A stretch of DNA of 64,000 bases from contig NC_079883.1 of assembly GCF_029227915.1 (NCBI RefSeq), positions 23,808,001-23,872,000 of the forward strand, read 5' to 3'. This stretch comes from Hydractinia symbiolongicarpus. Taxonomy: Eukaryota; Cnidaria; Hydrozoa; Anthoathecata; Hydractiniidae. The notes beneath the pieces were generated by a model. The model had not been told where the DNA came from. It did no database searches and saw nothing but the letters and a program-made list of their open reading frames with translations. Position 1 is the first letter of the stretch. The number at the start of each line of letters is the position of its first letter. Shown here piece by piece: positions 51,026 to 63,715 of the stretch. The position numbers and the translations under genes are program-made.

Positions 51026-51486
51026 TAATTAAACCCTAATGTCGAAACTGTTCTATTTTCTTTTTGCAATTATATAGCTTATTTCTGCATCACACAGAAC
51101 TGAAAGATCAGTTCAATTAGTATATAACTGTTTTTGTATATATTTTCATCATCATCATCATCATTGTCATGGTCCTTCACCTTCGTTGTCGTTGTATACT
51201 GGTTTAGTGTTAGTTTTATTTTAAAGATTTACAATTTGTTTTAGATTTTTAGTGGAAAATTTGTTTTTAAAGGAAATAAATTATAGAAGACTTTAAGTAG
51301 AATTAATTTGATTTTTGTATACCTACAACAATTTAAAATGTTCTATATTGGAGATGGCTTTTTTTAATTGGTCGTAACTGTATTTTTAAATTATTAAAAA
51401 CAATTATATGCTCAATGCCAATTTTTTCAGTTGCTGAAATAAAATAAGTCATTATATCTATGATTTATAAATATTATTGTGTTTTA

Positions 51487-51496
51487 GAAAACAAAT
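51487..51496 (+). promoter_or_regulatory. Acceptor-like AG just before the NDUFA5 start
   Basis: TGTTTTAG ends at 51487, 9 nt before the ATG. It could be the acceptor of a 5'UTR intron or a spliced-leader trans-splice site. Confidence 0.45.
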
Positions 51497-51838
51497 ATGA
51501 CACAATATCTGAAAAAGTCCACTCAATTGGTTGGTTTAGCTGTCTCCAAAGCACCACGTCAATCTCTTGTAGATCTGTACATGAAAACAATAACAGTTCT
51601 TGGATCAATGCCTAAAACTTCTGTGTATCGACAACAAACGGAAGAAATTACAAAACACCGACTTAATCTTGCCAATACAGAGGAAGATGTTATGAAACTA
51701 GAACAGAAAATAAATTGTGGTCAGATTGAGGAGGTGTTGATACAAGCTCGGGATGAATTATCATTAGCTGAACAAATGACTGAGTGGAAGCCGTGGGAAG
51801 CACCTGAGTCATCAGAACCTCATGGACAATGGTCTTGA
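51497..51838 (+). CDS. NDUFA5: NADH dehydrogenase 1 alpha subcomplex subunit 5
   Basis: Accessory subunit of mitochondrial respiratory complex I, on the matrix arm. The 113-residue product has the family pattern: LKKSTQLVGLAV near the N-terminus, LYMKTITVL, MPKTSVYRQQTEEIT, VMKLEQKINCGQIEEVL, AEQMTEWKPWE and a short C-terminal tail ending QWS. Length is close to the 116 residues of the mammalian protein. The whole coding region is one exon, and an acceptor-like AG lies 9 nt before the start. A possible poly(A) signal ATTAAA is at 51916-51921. The peptidase gene follows on the same strand 647 bp later. Confidence 0.92.
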   Translation: MTQYLKKSTQLVGLAVSKAPRQSLVDLYMKTITVLGSMPKTSVYRQQTEEITKHRLNLANTEEDVMKLEQKINCGQIEEVLIQARDELSLAEQMTEWKPWEAPESSEPHGQWS

Positions 51839-52024
51839 TTAAATACAATATCATTTAGTTGTATGTTGTTTCAGAGATTTTCTTTCTGTGATTATATGTG
51901 TAAATGCAAGTTATTATTAAATGCAAATACAAAAAGATAACCACTGATTGTTTTAACCATTCATTATATATCATTTCTATGTATTTTACTACAACTACTG
52001 CCAATAACTATTAGTTTCTTTATT

Positions 52025-52064
52025 AATATTTTGTTTATTATATAATCTTAATAAACAAAATATT
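52025..52064. repeat. Perfect hairpin, 16-bp stem with 8-nt loop
   Basis: AATATTTTGTTTATTA (52025-52040) pairs exactly with 52049-52064. It contains AATAAA on both strands and lies between NDUFA5 and the peptidase gene. Confidence 0.8.
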
Positions 52065-52068
52065 ACTA

Positions 52069-52092
52069 TTAGGGTTGGGTTAGGGTTAGGGT
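52069..52092. repeat. Short interstitial telomere-like TTAGGG stretch
   Basis: Three TTAGGG units plus one TTGGG in direct tandem. Matches the animal telomere motif; too short to be more than an interstitial trace. Confidence 0.7.
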
Positions 52093-52485
52093 AATTACTA
52101 TATATTACACTGTATATCAATGAATTGAAACCTACATTGAACCATGGTTTAATGGCCTCTAAAGAACTATCACTATTCTAATGTTACATATATAACGGCC
52201 ACTTGTTGTAAAATATTTTATTCCCTGATGATGACTTGAACTATAGTCGAAATATTAGAAACTGGAACATTTTTGTTTTATTTATGATCTGGCTAACCTG
52301 ATTTAAATGAAATGAACTTTTTTGGACTTTCTTTTTTACTTAGTGTTCAAAGACAGCAAGAAACGGCAACTATTTTAATAATATTCACATCATTTTTATA
52401 GCAGAAATATGAATGTTTAAATCATTCTTATAGGTAATATTTTTCTGTTTTTATCATCTGTGTAACAAATTACGTAGATTATAAA

Positions 52486-53705
52486 ATGGAGCAGGAGGAT
52501 GAAGATTATTTGGTTGAAACAAGGAAGACAAGCAAATGCTCCAGAGGTTGCGCCATATTTGCATTGATTGTTTCCCTGTGTATCGGTTTTTTACTTGGCT
52601 ATGTTGTATCAATGACAATTCACAAAAAATCAACTACCAAAAGGCACGATGTGAAGTATGACAAATTTCACAACATGGTGAAAAATAGTATCAGTAACAG
52701 TAGAATTGAAGCCAACTTGAGGTACGTTTTTGTATTGACTGTAAAAATGTAACCCGAATTTTTTAACATCGACGGGACACCTAAAAAAGAATACATTATG
52801 AAAGCGAAATCAACTGCACTTGGATCCATTACTCACAATGTGCTGCAAGTTGTATAAAAAGTGCAACCTTCCATTGTCCAATGTTGTAAACTATTAATTA
52901 ATGTGATGAAGGAATTTGTTTTTTTACTACCAATGATATATTTTGGTTATGAAAAGGGAAAGAAAACAAAAGATTTTTTGACAGAGTTGAAATGAACAAG
53001 AAAGTGCATCTTTACATCTTCAGATATTACATTTATTGAAAGAAATTTTCTTTTAATGGTGGCATTCTTATCGTTATGTTTTTATAGAAAGTTATCAGCC
53101 TTATCTGCCATATAAATTCACCATTCTTATAAGCATGAAGATGAAAATACTTAAAATAGGCGCATGCAAATCACAAATATATAAATATGAATTGCATATG
53201 TGAAACAAGCAACTAGCGATCCACATTGGCAATTATCGCAGTGGAAAGAAATTGAATTAGACAGGCTCTTTTTTGAGAAACATTGTAAAACATGATGACA
53301 TTAGCATTTCTCAAAGCTGTCTTGCTAAATAATGTGAATCAGTTACACAATTGTGTACAACACATTTAAAGGGCCTTTCAATCACCTTTCCTTTATCAGA
53401 ATAAACTTATTTCATATAATTCTAGGTCATTCACAGAAAAATCTCATCGAGCTGGTGGACAAAACAGCTATTCCTTTGCCCAAACATTAAAGCAGAAATG
53501 GAGTTCATATGGATTGGATAATGTGGAGATAAAACAGTACAATGTCATGTTATCCAAGCCAAAGAGTTCAGGCTTCGTTTCAGTAAAGACTTCTAATTCC
53601 ACAGAATTGTACAGAACTCATCTTAATGAAACTGTTTTGATTCCAGGAGAAAATGTTGAACATGTTGTACCATTTAATGCATATTCTGCTAAAGGAGTTG
53701 CTCAG
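52486..53705 (+). CDS. FOLH1: Peptidase exons 1-2: cytosolic tail, membrane anchor, start of ectodomain
   Basis: Exon 1 encodes an acidic N-terminal tail (MEQEDEDYL), a Cys/Arg cluster and one transmembrane helix at about residues 21-43, as expected for a type II protein. Exon 2 starts the ectodomain with [23 protein letters not shown] and two NxT/NxS glycosylation-type sites. An acceptor-like ACGTAG ends 8 nt before the ATG. Confidence 0.9.
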
Positions 53706-56700
53706 GTATATGTGAGCTATTGGTCAAATTGTTTTTGATTCGCATATGTAAAAGATTTTTTTGCAATTTGTTCATAAGAAATAAACTGTGCCACAGTTAG
53801 ACTTTTAAATTTAGAAATCAAATATTAGAACCATAATTGGATATAATTGTGTGTGCAGAACTTTATTGACCAACTGGTTGTATTATCATTTTAAACTTCA
53901 TTGGTATCAAAAGAAAATTCTACTCCTGGCACAGCTAGGAGTATAGAAGTGTCCCTAGAAACAACTATGATTGTGTAAAGTAAATTACTTCGATTTTAAG
54001 ACCTTTCCTTGTATGACGTATGAAACTACTACATACACAGTGAAAACATAAAAAGTTGCCAACAATCACGTCTGCATACAGAAGGTCTGCAAATATGTCA
54101 AAAGAAACACGACTTGTTAGTTGCAATATTCCTGCCATTAACTTTGTCTATTACTACTTATATTTTATTCTTTGTATATAGGGGCCCATTGTTTATATTA
54201 ACTATGGCAAGATGGAGGATTTCCATTATCTCAGACAACACAACATCAGTTTAAAAGGAAAGATTGCTTTATGTAGATATGGCAGAATATTTCGAGCAAA
54301 TAAAGTATGTAACCTAAGGGGGATATGTATTTTGGATGGATTAATTTAGAAATATTTTTTTAGGAACTAGAGAATCATAAAATGTCATATACTTTGATTA
54401 TTTACTTATTTGAGTTTTAAAGTTTGTTAAAACAAATGAGTTATTAAATACATTTTCTTCCAGTTTGTGATAATTAGCTGTACCAGTAAATACTGTGCTT
54501 ATGATATGCGATATATGCTAACAATAACAAAAATAAACAGTCTAACTAGGTAAATATTACTTGTTTACCTCTACTTTTATTAACTTGACTAGTTATTTAA
54601 ACCCATGGAAGTATCCACTCAAAAATCAGTGCTTCTGATAAAATGGTTTGTTGTTAATTTCAATAAAAAGACTCCCAACTAAATAAATTTGTTCTAACCA
54701 ATAAGAGATTTGAGCAAACGTTTTATAAATACAGTTTATAGTTTTATATGTGCTTTTATTAAAAATATAATAGACTTTGCCTGTTACAGACGGACACACA
54801 ATGGACATTATACGTTAGATTATTAAAAACAAACATAATTTCAACAAAAGTTTTTTAACGGCTAGGTTAAACTTGCTGAAGAAGCGGGTGCCATTGGTGT
54901 CATTTTGTATTCTGACCCAGCTGAATATTCTGTTGGTTCTATAAAATATCCACAAACCTGGTGGCTTCCACCTGATGGTGTTCAGCGAGGAACGATCAGT
55001 TTGCTGGGTGCCGATCCTCAAACACTGGGTGCTCCAGCTATAGGTAACTACTGACTGCGTTCTGGGCACACATGTTCTCTAAAAATTTTCTTTTAGAATG
55101 TTCTCTAAAAATTTTCTTTTAGAAACACCCTCTTGATATAATATGTGAAAATAGCTTTTATTGATGGTAATATTTAACTTTTTAATTTTTAGATGGTATT
55201 TATCGTCTAAATGAAAACAACACAGATACACCCAAAATCCCTGTGCATCCTATTTCGTATTCAGATGCTCTAGAAATAATGAAGTATGCAAATTCATACC
55301 TTATGCATTTACACTTTGCAGTCAAAACTATATATTTTTGTTTGGAAACATTTTCAGCCAACACGTCAGTGGGAATTGCTCAGCAGTTTAATTTTTAAAA
55401 TTTTGTGAAACTTTTTAAAACTCTTCACGTCCAGCAACTTTGTTAGTTTCATTTTTTTGTTTAAAACTTGCATGATTCGTATATATTGTAGTATTATTCA
55501 TATTTGTAATGTTTATTTTTTATTTTTTCTACTTGCCGATGTGAATGTCACATTAAAACATCAAATCGCAACACCACTACTGAGAAGCAGTTGTTTGATC
55601 TGTGCATATTTGTTTACTGCTGTGTGAATAACGCTTTCAATTGACATTCTTTTTTTAATTCTAGGTATATGGATGGAACAGTCGCGCCTAAAGAATGGCA
55701 AGGTGGATTGAACTTCACGTACAGGATAAACACTTCAGTGAATAACACAAAGTATATATACGTATACCTTTTTTGTGTTAATTCTTTAATGCCACAATAT
55801 GCTTTAGATGGTTTATTACAATGTTTTTTTCTTCTTAGGACGTTTACATTAAACGTCGATGTTGTAAAAACTGTCAACCAACCTGTTTACGATGTAATTG
55901 GGAAAGTTGTTGGTGCTGTGGAACCAGGTATATTTTTTGGCCCCTTTTTTCATAAAAGGCAAGTCACTGAAAGATGGCCACTGTTTCTGTTCAGTATTTA
56001 CCTTTTAAAAATAGATACAGACATGAATGTTTTAAACTTTCGTTGGATGTTTTTTTTTAAACTGATGAACCACTAGCTATAGTAATGTAATTACTATATG
56101 CAGTGGTTCATCAGTTTCAAATAAGTTGCTGAAAAATCTTTGAAAAAGAAGTTTTTTTTGGAAATTCCTGTAATTTCCTAACGTTGTGACAAAGCAATGA
56201 GAATTGAAACAACTTTGTGCTAGAAAATAAGAAAAAATGTCCTGTGGTATTTTCATTTTTTTAAAAAAAAAAATTAGGATTGACGATTTAAAATCAGTGT
56301 AGGTTGAGACAAAAATCTTCAACCTTTAATTTCAGATTACTAAGTAGACGTTTTAAAAGACAGGAACTAGAGTCTTTTTTTCTAGATTTAATTATTATTA
56401 GCAGCATTGAAGTTTTTTTTCATATTCACGAATTCTTTCTGTGTTTTTTTTTTCAGATCGAATTGTTATGTTGGGAGTTCATCACGATGCTTGGGTTATG
56501 GGAGGATTGGATCCAGAGAGTGGAACAGCTGTGCTTAACGAGGTGGTTCGTGCTGTTGGTGTGGCTGTGAAGAAAGGTGTATTTAATCTTTGTGGTTGTG
56601 TGTGCGTCTGTTAATCGATTCACATCTGTCTCCCTATTGTCAGAGATTTTTGCGTGAAGAAATTTTATTATGCGCTAAGATTAATTAATCTCACCAATTT

Positions 56701-59700
56701 TTGTAAGGTGAATCGATTAAATAAAGCATTTTGAAAAGCTATCTCGCGATAATAAAACTAAAAAAAATATTACGGTGGAAAGGGTGACCACTACTCCCTA
56801 AATTCCTTGAATAACCTTAGAAAAAGAAGATCTCCGTAAAAGTACTTAAATATACTTAAAAAATTGAAATTTTAGCTATTCTCCTTAATTTCTCCTTATT
56901 TCTTAATTTTTCTGATCGTAACTTTTTTGGAAATGTGTTCATGGATTGTTCATCACCAGTGAAATAGACGTATTTCTCTGTTACCTGAAATTCTATATTT
57001 TCTATTATTCAGGGCCTAGTTTATATGTAAATTTGTATAATATGTATAATTTTCTTATCATAGAACGTAGTATGTAACATTAAAGATAGAGAACTAAAAT
57101 TGTTTTCTCCTTAATTATCCTTATTTTTTTATTTTTTTTATCCTCGTTCGCAGTAAAGTATCCTTAAAAAATGTCGATTTGTCTCCTTAATTCTCCTTAA
57201 TATCCTTACTTTTGTTCTCATTCTATTAGTGGTCACCCTGGAATGTCCAAACAGTAAAAATAATGTGTTTTTTTGCACAGATTTATTTTTACGAAAAAAA
57301 ATAATAGAATATCGGGGAAATATTTTTTGCGCCACATTAAAAAAGATTTTTATTTGCTTTATAAATAAAGTTCTGGCTTGGGTTTGTTACCGTCACTGTG
57401 CTTTTATTTATAAGGATGGAAGCCTCGACGCACGATTATGTTTTGTAGTTGGGATGCAGAAGAATATGGATTGATTGGTTCTACTGAATGGATTGAAGTA
57501 AGCATGTACTGTTATATTTACAGTGTTTGCGTGTTTGCGAAGAATCAAAAGCAAACACATAAAAAAAGTGATTTTACGGCAATATACAGTTTTTACAACA
57601 TTTGTTTTTTAGAGTGTATTTTCTTTCAAACAAATATATGCTAAGGACATTTCTAATATATATATATTTACAGGAGCATGCGTCATTAATTTCAAATCAA
57701 GTTGTTTCTTATCTTAATGTGGATTCTGCAGTTCAAGGTAAGATTATTTTAGAAGCTTACTTTTGTGATCCGATATGTAAAACGTACTGTCTTTAGAACG
57801 TGTCTGCAAAAATAGAAATTAGCTGAAGTAAAGCATGTGCAGACCATGTAGTCACTTGCTAACCTATAGAAGGTTACGTAGAAATATCAAGAACACGTAA
57901 AAGGTGCAAATTGCAGTTGCAAACAAAATAATGAAATACTGGCCTTTATTCCTATTTCCCCATATTAATGTTGTCTAAAGTTTGCCCAAAAACGTCGCTG
58001 TAGTTGAAGTAATTTGCACTGCATAAATCCAACATTGACAATGGGGGATACGGGTTACCGGTGCAGTACCTTTAACAAAAATAGTATTTCTGAGGGTGTT
58101 TTAATTTACATTTCGTCTACGATTGTTAAAGATTCATTTTTGTTTCTTTACTTGCTTTGATTAGATCTTTTTTTTCTCAGGTAACTTCACCCTATCTGCA
58201 AAATCTTCGTCGCAAATTGCAACAGTTTTGTTTCAAGCAGCTGATCAGGTAATTTTTCCTTTCGAGTTGTTGCGCCGTAATTTATTGTACACGAACATTT
58301 TGAATATGCTACTTAAATGTAAGAAATTTTTTTTGAACTTCTTTTTTGCGATTTTAAGCCCTATTTGCAAAATTAAGTTTCACAAAACTTCACTTGAAAA
58401 AACGTTAAAAAATTTCGTAAAAAGTAATCAATTGCAAATTAAGTTCTGATTTTTTTTTAAGAAAAAAAATGTATGTTGGTGATAATTTTTAAGCAAACTT
58501 TCTCTATTACTGTGGAAAGTTTATCATTTCTTGAACATGATAGTTTAGTAGGCGACTTTTCGGGAGATCCTTCTCCCATTATCGGGAAAAGTAGAATGAT
58601 GCTGGGCATGTGTTTATATAATTGGTTAATTTAATTTCGATCCTCTGCAATTATATAAATACATGTTCAACATCATTTTACTTTCCCCGATGATGGGAGA
58701 AGGATCTCCCGAAACGTCGCCTCCTAAACTATCATGTTAAAGAAATGATAAACTTTCCACAGTAATATGAATACTGAACAGACAAACCGAAATAATATCT
58801 TCAATAAAACTTTCTCTAATCATCATTTTTCTTAGTTTTTTATAAATATAAGAGTTACAAATACAAACATTACTTGCGCTTCCGCTTCCGCTTCTATTTG
58901 CAAACATTTGTTTCGCAAAAAAATATTTGCAGGCCTCTCAATCGCAAAAATAAGTTCCGCTAAAATTCTTTCTGCACGAATTTCTTTCCCTAAGGCAATC
59001 CTTCTTCATACAGGTTGAAGATCCTGACGCGCCTGGCTCATCTCTTTTAAAAACATGGACAAAAAAAACACCTGAGAAGAAGAACATGGAATATCCAAGG
59101 TATATTTTAATTCAATGCAACGTTTTTGTTTTTCCTATATTGTGAGCCCATTTAAAGTCCTCTAAATTTACGATAGTTTTTCGGTTTTTGCCATCGTGAT
59201 TGCCGTCTTAGTTCAAGTTTTACGACGTCGTTGTTAAAATTTTCGACGTTTTGTTGGAATTCACGATGTCGCTAGTAAAATTCACGATGTCGTTGGTGAA
59301 ATTCACGATATCGTTGTTTAAATTTCCGATGTCGTTGTTGAAATTCCCGATGTCGTTGAAATTCCCGATGTCGTTGTTAAAACTCACGATGTCGTTGTTG
59401 AAAATCACAATGTCGTTGTTGAAATTCACGCCGTCATGGTTAATCTGACGGTATACCTTTATTGTATCAAAAAATCAATTTTTTTTATTAGCAATTTCCA
59501 CTAAAGAAACGACGATCTTTCCAATGGTGAAACTATTTATTTTTTGAAAGGGAATATTGACTTTATCCAAATAACTACTTTTTTTTCTGATTGGTCCTTC
59601 AAATTTCAAATAGAGTTAAGAGTGAATGTTTTTAACACTTATTATCCTCTTGAGTATAACTTTTAAAAATAGATTATATTTCCTTTCCGAAAAGAAATGA

Positions 59701-62700
59701 CCATCTGAAAAAAAAATCCAAATCTTTCAGTTCTAAAAATGTATGCCATCCTGTTCTGTTTCTGCAAGTCACAGGAAAATGTTTAACGACTTAGAAAGAT
59801 CTATTTCTATGGTATTCTCAGTCACCTCTTTGCGAATAATAAAATTTAAAAAGACAACCTTCTGAATATTCATCGCCTCGGAAATGTGAGAGTATCACCA
59901 TCATCATGAGTATGCTTTAAAGGTGTGATATTTTAAAAAAACTTTAAAACACTTTTCCGTAGTGTTGTTTTATCTCAAATCTCTTTTACAAAACTACAGA
60001 AGATCTACAAGGGAGAGTGCTACTGTGCTGAAGCCAACGTGTTTATCTAAAAGCGATTTCTTTTTTATTTTCAAAAAGTCAACGATTCTCTAGATATTAC
60101 ATCTTAAAAACGAAAGTTTAAATAAAAAAATGGCTTTTTGAGAAAAAGTAAAATAAATCAAAAACGGGGACCTTGTGGAAAATAATTAAAAAATCGTGTT
60201 TACATCCATGTATCACGATTCTAAAGAACGTCGAATGAGATTTGGAAACGAAGTAGGTTTATAAATGAAGTCACTTTTTTGAAGGCAGGGGTGTTTCAAA
60301 AATGTCTCTGTACATTTCACGAGTTAAAAAGTTTCAAATTATTTTTATACCATTTGATAGGTGTTTAAAAATGCGAACGATTTATAAACCATGCTCAAAA
60401 GGTATACCGTCACCTTAAAGTTAACAAGGAAAAAATTTATATCTACCTTTGTATTTAGTGTGCGTGTGCCAGGTTCTGGAAGTGACTTTGAAACTTTCTT
60501 TGTTCGATTTGGAATTCCAGTCACAGATATCAGATACACATACGACAGGGTAAATAATATATTTTTTATTTTTTTTTCACTATATTTTCATACTTTAAAT
60601 GCGAAGTTAACCCCCCCGGGTCGTGTGTTTAAAAGTCGTTGGTCATTTACCTTGATAAAGTATTAGTTTTTGCGAGAACTAGCAAAGTTAGAAAGTCTTT
60701 TTAATCCTGCTGTTTCTAATGTACCATAGTTTTAAGGGCTTTTTATAACAAAATAGTATTAATAGAAATTTCTCTAAAATCAATTTGCGCGAATTTCGTG
60801 AAGAGTAAATTACTCAAAAATTTTAATGGGAACTTATTTTGTGCGAAAGTACAAATTCTCAATTACTACAATGTTATCGGCCTTAAAGCACGGTATATTA
60901 ACTGAGAAGGTTTGAAAATAGTTTTGCACACATGTAGGTCATGTAAACAGCATTTAGAAAGTGACCGTGCTGAATTCAATAGCCTATAAATAGCCTAGTA
61001 GCCTGTGGGAACGAATTTCGAGATTAGTTCTCTTGTCTCAACACATTTTTTACCAAGATTGTAAGCTTAAGAATTAGTTGCTAAAACTTTCCAATTCGAC
61101 TAATTGGTTAAGTTTCAACCCAAATCTCAGTTTCAGCTGTTACCAACTTGGTTGCTTGTAAACTTGTTCTCCCTTATGGAACACTATTATATTTATGAAG
61201 ACATCCAAATTTTGTTTTTCACAAATAGTCTATTATCTGTCTATATTTCACAGTAGTCTGGTAACTTACGTTGTTTAACGTTTCTTTTCAGGACTCTTTT
61301 GACGATACCCCATCTCCTGCAACATATCACTCATTGCATGACACATTTTATTTCGCACAAAAGTTCATGGATCCAGATTTTACACATTGCGCTGCTGTTG
61401 GTAAAGTATGGTCGCTAACAGCGTCCTTGCTTGCTGACTCAGCATTTTTGCCCTTTAACTTTACAGATTATGCTAGACGGTTACAGACCTGTCATGATGA
61501 TTTCTTGAAAGAATACTCGATGATAACTTCCATAAAGGTTTTGAGAGAAGGCTTTGGTAGGTTTAATGCTTGATAAAAATTTCTCTTAGTCATTGAGCGA
61601 GGTTGCTTCCTCGAAACTCAATGATTTTTCAACTCCTTCCTACTCCCTCCCTTTCCCTCCCTTTGATATTTGGTTTTTCGAAGCATTTTTAAAAAAATTA
61701 CCGGCTTAAACTTATTATTAGGGGTTCATGTTACAATGTTGGCTACCTATACGCTAAGTTTTAAAATGCTTTTATTATACTTTAGTAAGGATAGTATTAG
61801 TTTGTTTTGCAAATGGTTTAAAAATGTCCCCAAATTTTCCTATATTTGTGGCAATTTGAAGCTTGTTTCCTATCCAATTATCTTATCGTTATCATTATTT
61901 TGTGTACATAAACCTTTCTTCTTCAGGATATGTTACGAAAGCAATTCAAAAATTTTCAACTGTTGCCGAGGAGTTCCATCAACGCATCAGCAAAATTGAT
62001 ACGCATGAGTAAGTTAACAAATTTAGAATTATTTGTTATGATACAGGTGCAATCCTAAACATAATATTCAGTGAATTGTCTTTTCTTGAGCTTTTTTTCG
62101 AAACAGCAAACAGCATCACTTGACCAGTGCTCTGCAGCCTTCAAAACTTTTACTCTGGCAGGGTGTAGGTGGAGTAACCAAGGTCAAGAATGCGATAGCT
62201 TCACTTTCCACGCTGTCCGCAGTATGGAACAATCCGCTCCACGCGCCGGAAATGTCCGATATATCGCGAAATTAGACCGCGCTGACGTAAGAACAAAGTT
62301 GCACACGTTAAGAGTCGTAATCTAACCGGAGTTGTGTTACTTAGATAGAACCGGCGTTTTTAATTGCTTGTGTTCGCGATCTGTGAAATTCCTCCCTTTT
62401 TTCCCAATGTATTATGTTCGGGGATGTACCATAAAAAGCCGTTGTAGCGGCCGCACGGAATATGTCAATGCTAAAAAATATACTGAATGACTACATTCAG
62501 CTGGTGAGAACAATTAGCCTGAAAAATTTTTACGAAGAATTTCAACTTTTTGTTTGCTTATATTATTCAGTTATCGTTTTAGTGATCTACAAGTGCGGAT
62601 GATGAACGATAAGATGATGGCGGTTGAAAGGGCGTTTATTGCGCCCCACGGTCTTCCCGGAAGACCTTACATCAAGTAAGTTTAAGGTTCTTCTCGTTAA

Positions 62701-63472
62701 CCGGTTAGATTTAACAGGCTTTTAATTACTTTGTTATGCTAATTAGGTCAGAACGTTTGACAAAATTGACGAGAAGTCAAGAAAAAGACTTGCTTCCGTA
62801 ATTTATTTCGCGCAAAAATTGAAAGAGGGTAAAATGAAAGAATTAGCATAAATTTTTCAGATTATTGCGCGAAAATTTAGGGCTGAAGAAAAAAAGCAAA
62901 GCGGAAATTAGGGCAATAAATTTAATTTTGAGTAAAGTAATTTTAGATATTTTCCATTATAATCAAGTGTGAATGACAGTAAAGGGAAGGGCTATTTTTG
63001 TTATTGAAATGTAACATACAAAAATAAAAAGGTTTTTTTGGCAGGAATATATTTTTATGCATTTTCACAGAAAATCATATTTTTTTGCAAGAATTTATTT
63101 TGTGAAGTTGAAGCAATCGAATTCGAGGAGAAATCGTGAAATTTTCTTCCCTTTAGGTAACCAAATATAGTAAGATAAGGGTTTAGCATGGCAACAAATT
63201 AATTTTGTGGTGGCAGTATGAATATTCCTTTAGAACGTGTGACCACATAAGAAAGTTGTTTTTAGCTCACACATTTCTTCTTTCGTTCTAGACATGTATT
63301 GTACGGCCCATCCAGGTATAACTCTTATCGTGGAAATTGTTTTCCTGCGCTTGTGGACGATCTCCTGGAAGGAAAATATTACGATGATTACCGCATCGAT
63401 CAACTGCGTAGAGATATATCACAAATTTATCAATATATTTTGCAGGGCGTTCAAGTCTTGCGGGTATACTGA
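52486..63472 (+). CDS. FOLH1: Glutamate carboxypeptidase II / NAALADase-like M28 metallopeptidase, 17 exons
   Basis: Type II membrane zinc exopeptidase that removes C-terminal glutamate from peptides such as N-acetyl-aspartyl-glutamate or folate polyglutamates. Exons: 52486-52721, 53426-53705, 54182-54304, 54866-55043, 55193-55283, 55665-55751, 55839-55927, 56457-56576, 57415-57497, 57674-57737, 58181-58248, 59014-59099, 60459-60549, 61292-61556, 61927-62008, 62571-62675, 63292-63472. All introns are GT-AG; total 2229 nt = 742 aa plus stop, close to the ~750-residue family length. Zinc ligands H370, D380, E418, D446 and H545 and the catalytic base E417 are present. It could equally be the ortholog of NAALAD2; the two paralogs cannot be separated by eye. 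Confidence 0.92.
54182..59099 (+). CDS. FOLH1: Peptidase exons 3-12: protease-associated and catalytic domains
   Basis: Exons 3-5 give the apical/PA domain ([38 protein letters not shown]). Exon 8 has the [18 protein letters not shown] metal-binding motif, exon 9 [17 protein letters not shown] with the catalytic Glu pair, and exon 10 LNVDSAVQG with the third zinc Asp. The intron 56577-57414 and the intron 58249-59013 hold no other gene; the latter contains a fold-back element. Confidence 0.9.
55072..55123. repeat. Exact 26-bp tandem duplication including an acceptor-like site
   Basis: 55072-55097 and 55098-55123 are identical and each ends with TTTTCTTTTAGA, a good acceptor look-alike. It lies in the intron before exon 5, whose true acceptor is 55191-55192. 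Confidence 0.85.
56059..56117. repeat. Hairpin with perfect 16-bp outer stem
   Basis: AAACTGATGAACCACT (56059-56074) pairs exactly with 56102-56117; an inner TAGTAAT/ATTACTA stem lies within the loop. Intronic. Confidence 0.85.
58506..58766. mobile_element. Fold-back (long inverted repeat) element, 261 bp
   Basis: Two arms of about 115 bp are inverted copies with mismatches. Shared blocks include ACTGTGGAAAGTTTATCATT, AACATGATAGTTTAG and GGGAGA(A)GGATCTCCCG-type sequence. A spacer of about 25 bp separates them. Typical of a palindromic MITE, in the intron before peptidase exon 12. Confidence 0.8.
59219..59432. repeat. 21-bp minisatellite, about 10-11 copies
   Basis: Unit near GTTGTTGAAATTCACGATGTC with CCGATG, GATATC and deletion variants. 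The 21-bp period keeps frames open on both strands (NDIVNFN-type repeat), but this is an intron and not coding. Confidence 0.9.
60459..63472 (+). CDS. FOLH1: Peptidase exons 13-17: substrate pocket and C-terminal dimerisation domain
   Basis: Exon 13 encodes [16 protein letters not shown], the pocket segment before the last zinc ligand; exon 14 has the [10 protein letters not shown] motif with H545. Exons 15-17 form the helical C-terminal domain ([35 protein letters not shown]). The TGA stop is at 63470-63472. Confidence 0.9.
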
Positions 63473-63709
63473 GAGATTTTTTGTTTTTTTCGCGTTTTGT
63501 TTTGAACACATTTTAAAATATATTAGAAGTAAGTAAAAAAGTTAATGTTGCAAAATAGTTAATATTCTTTTTTTAAGATTTTTTAAGAGTCCGAAGATCA
63601 CAATTGCATGGCTTACACTTTTATTCCATATGAAACGTAAGGTTGTTTAAAAATTTGAGAATGACATCTTCCAGTCAAAAACAATGTTATGATAATATTT
63701 TATGTATAA

Positions 63710-63715
63710 AATAAA
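63710..63715 (+). promoter_or_regulatory. Probable peptidase gene poly(A) signal (AATAAA)
   Basis: AATAAA about 240 nt after the stop codon, on the same strand. Position and motif only. The remaining sequence to 64000 shows no gene. Confidence 0.45.

Noticed and set aside
59220-59448. NDIVNFN-repeat proteins on both strands
   Set aside because: Translation of a 21-bp intronic minisatellite in both directions.
62071-62325. Plus-strand frame of 84 codons
   Set aside because: It overlaps the intron between peptidase exons 15 and 16, and the exon-phase chain works without it.
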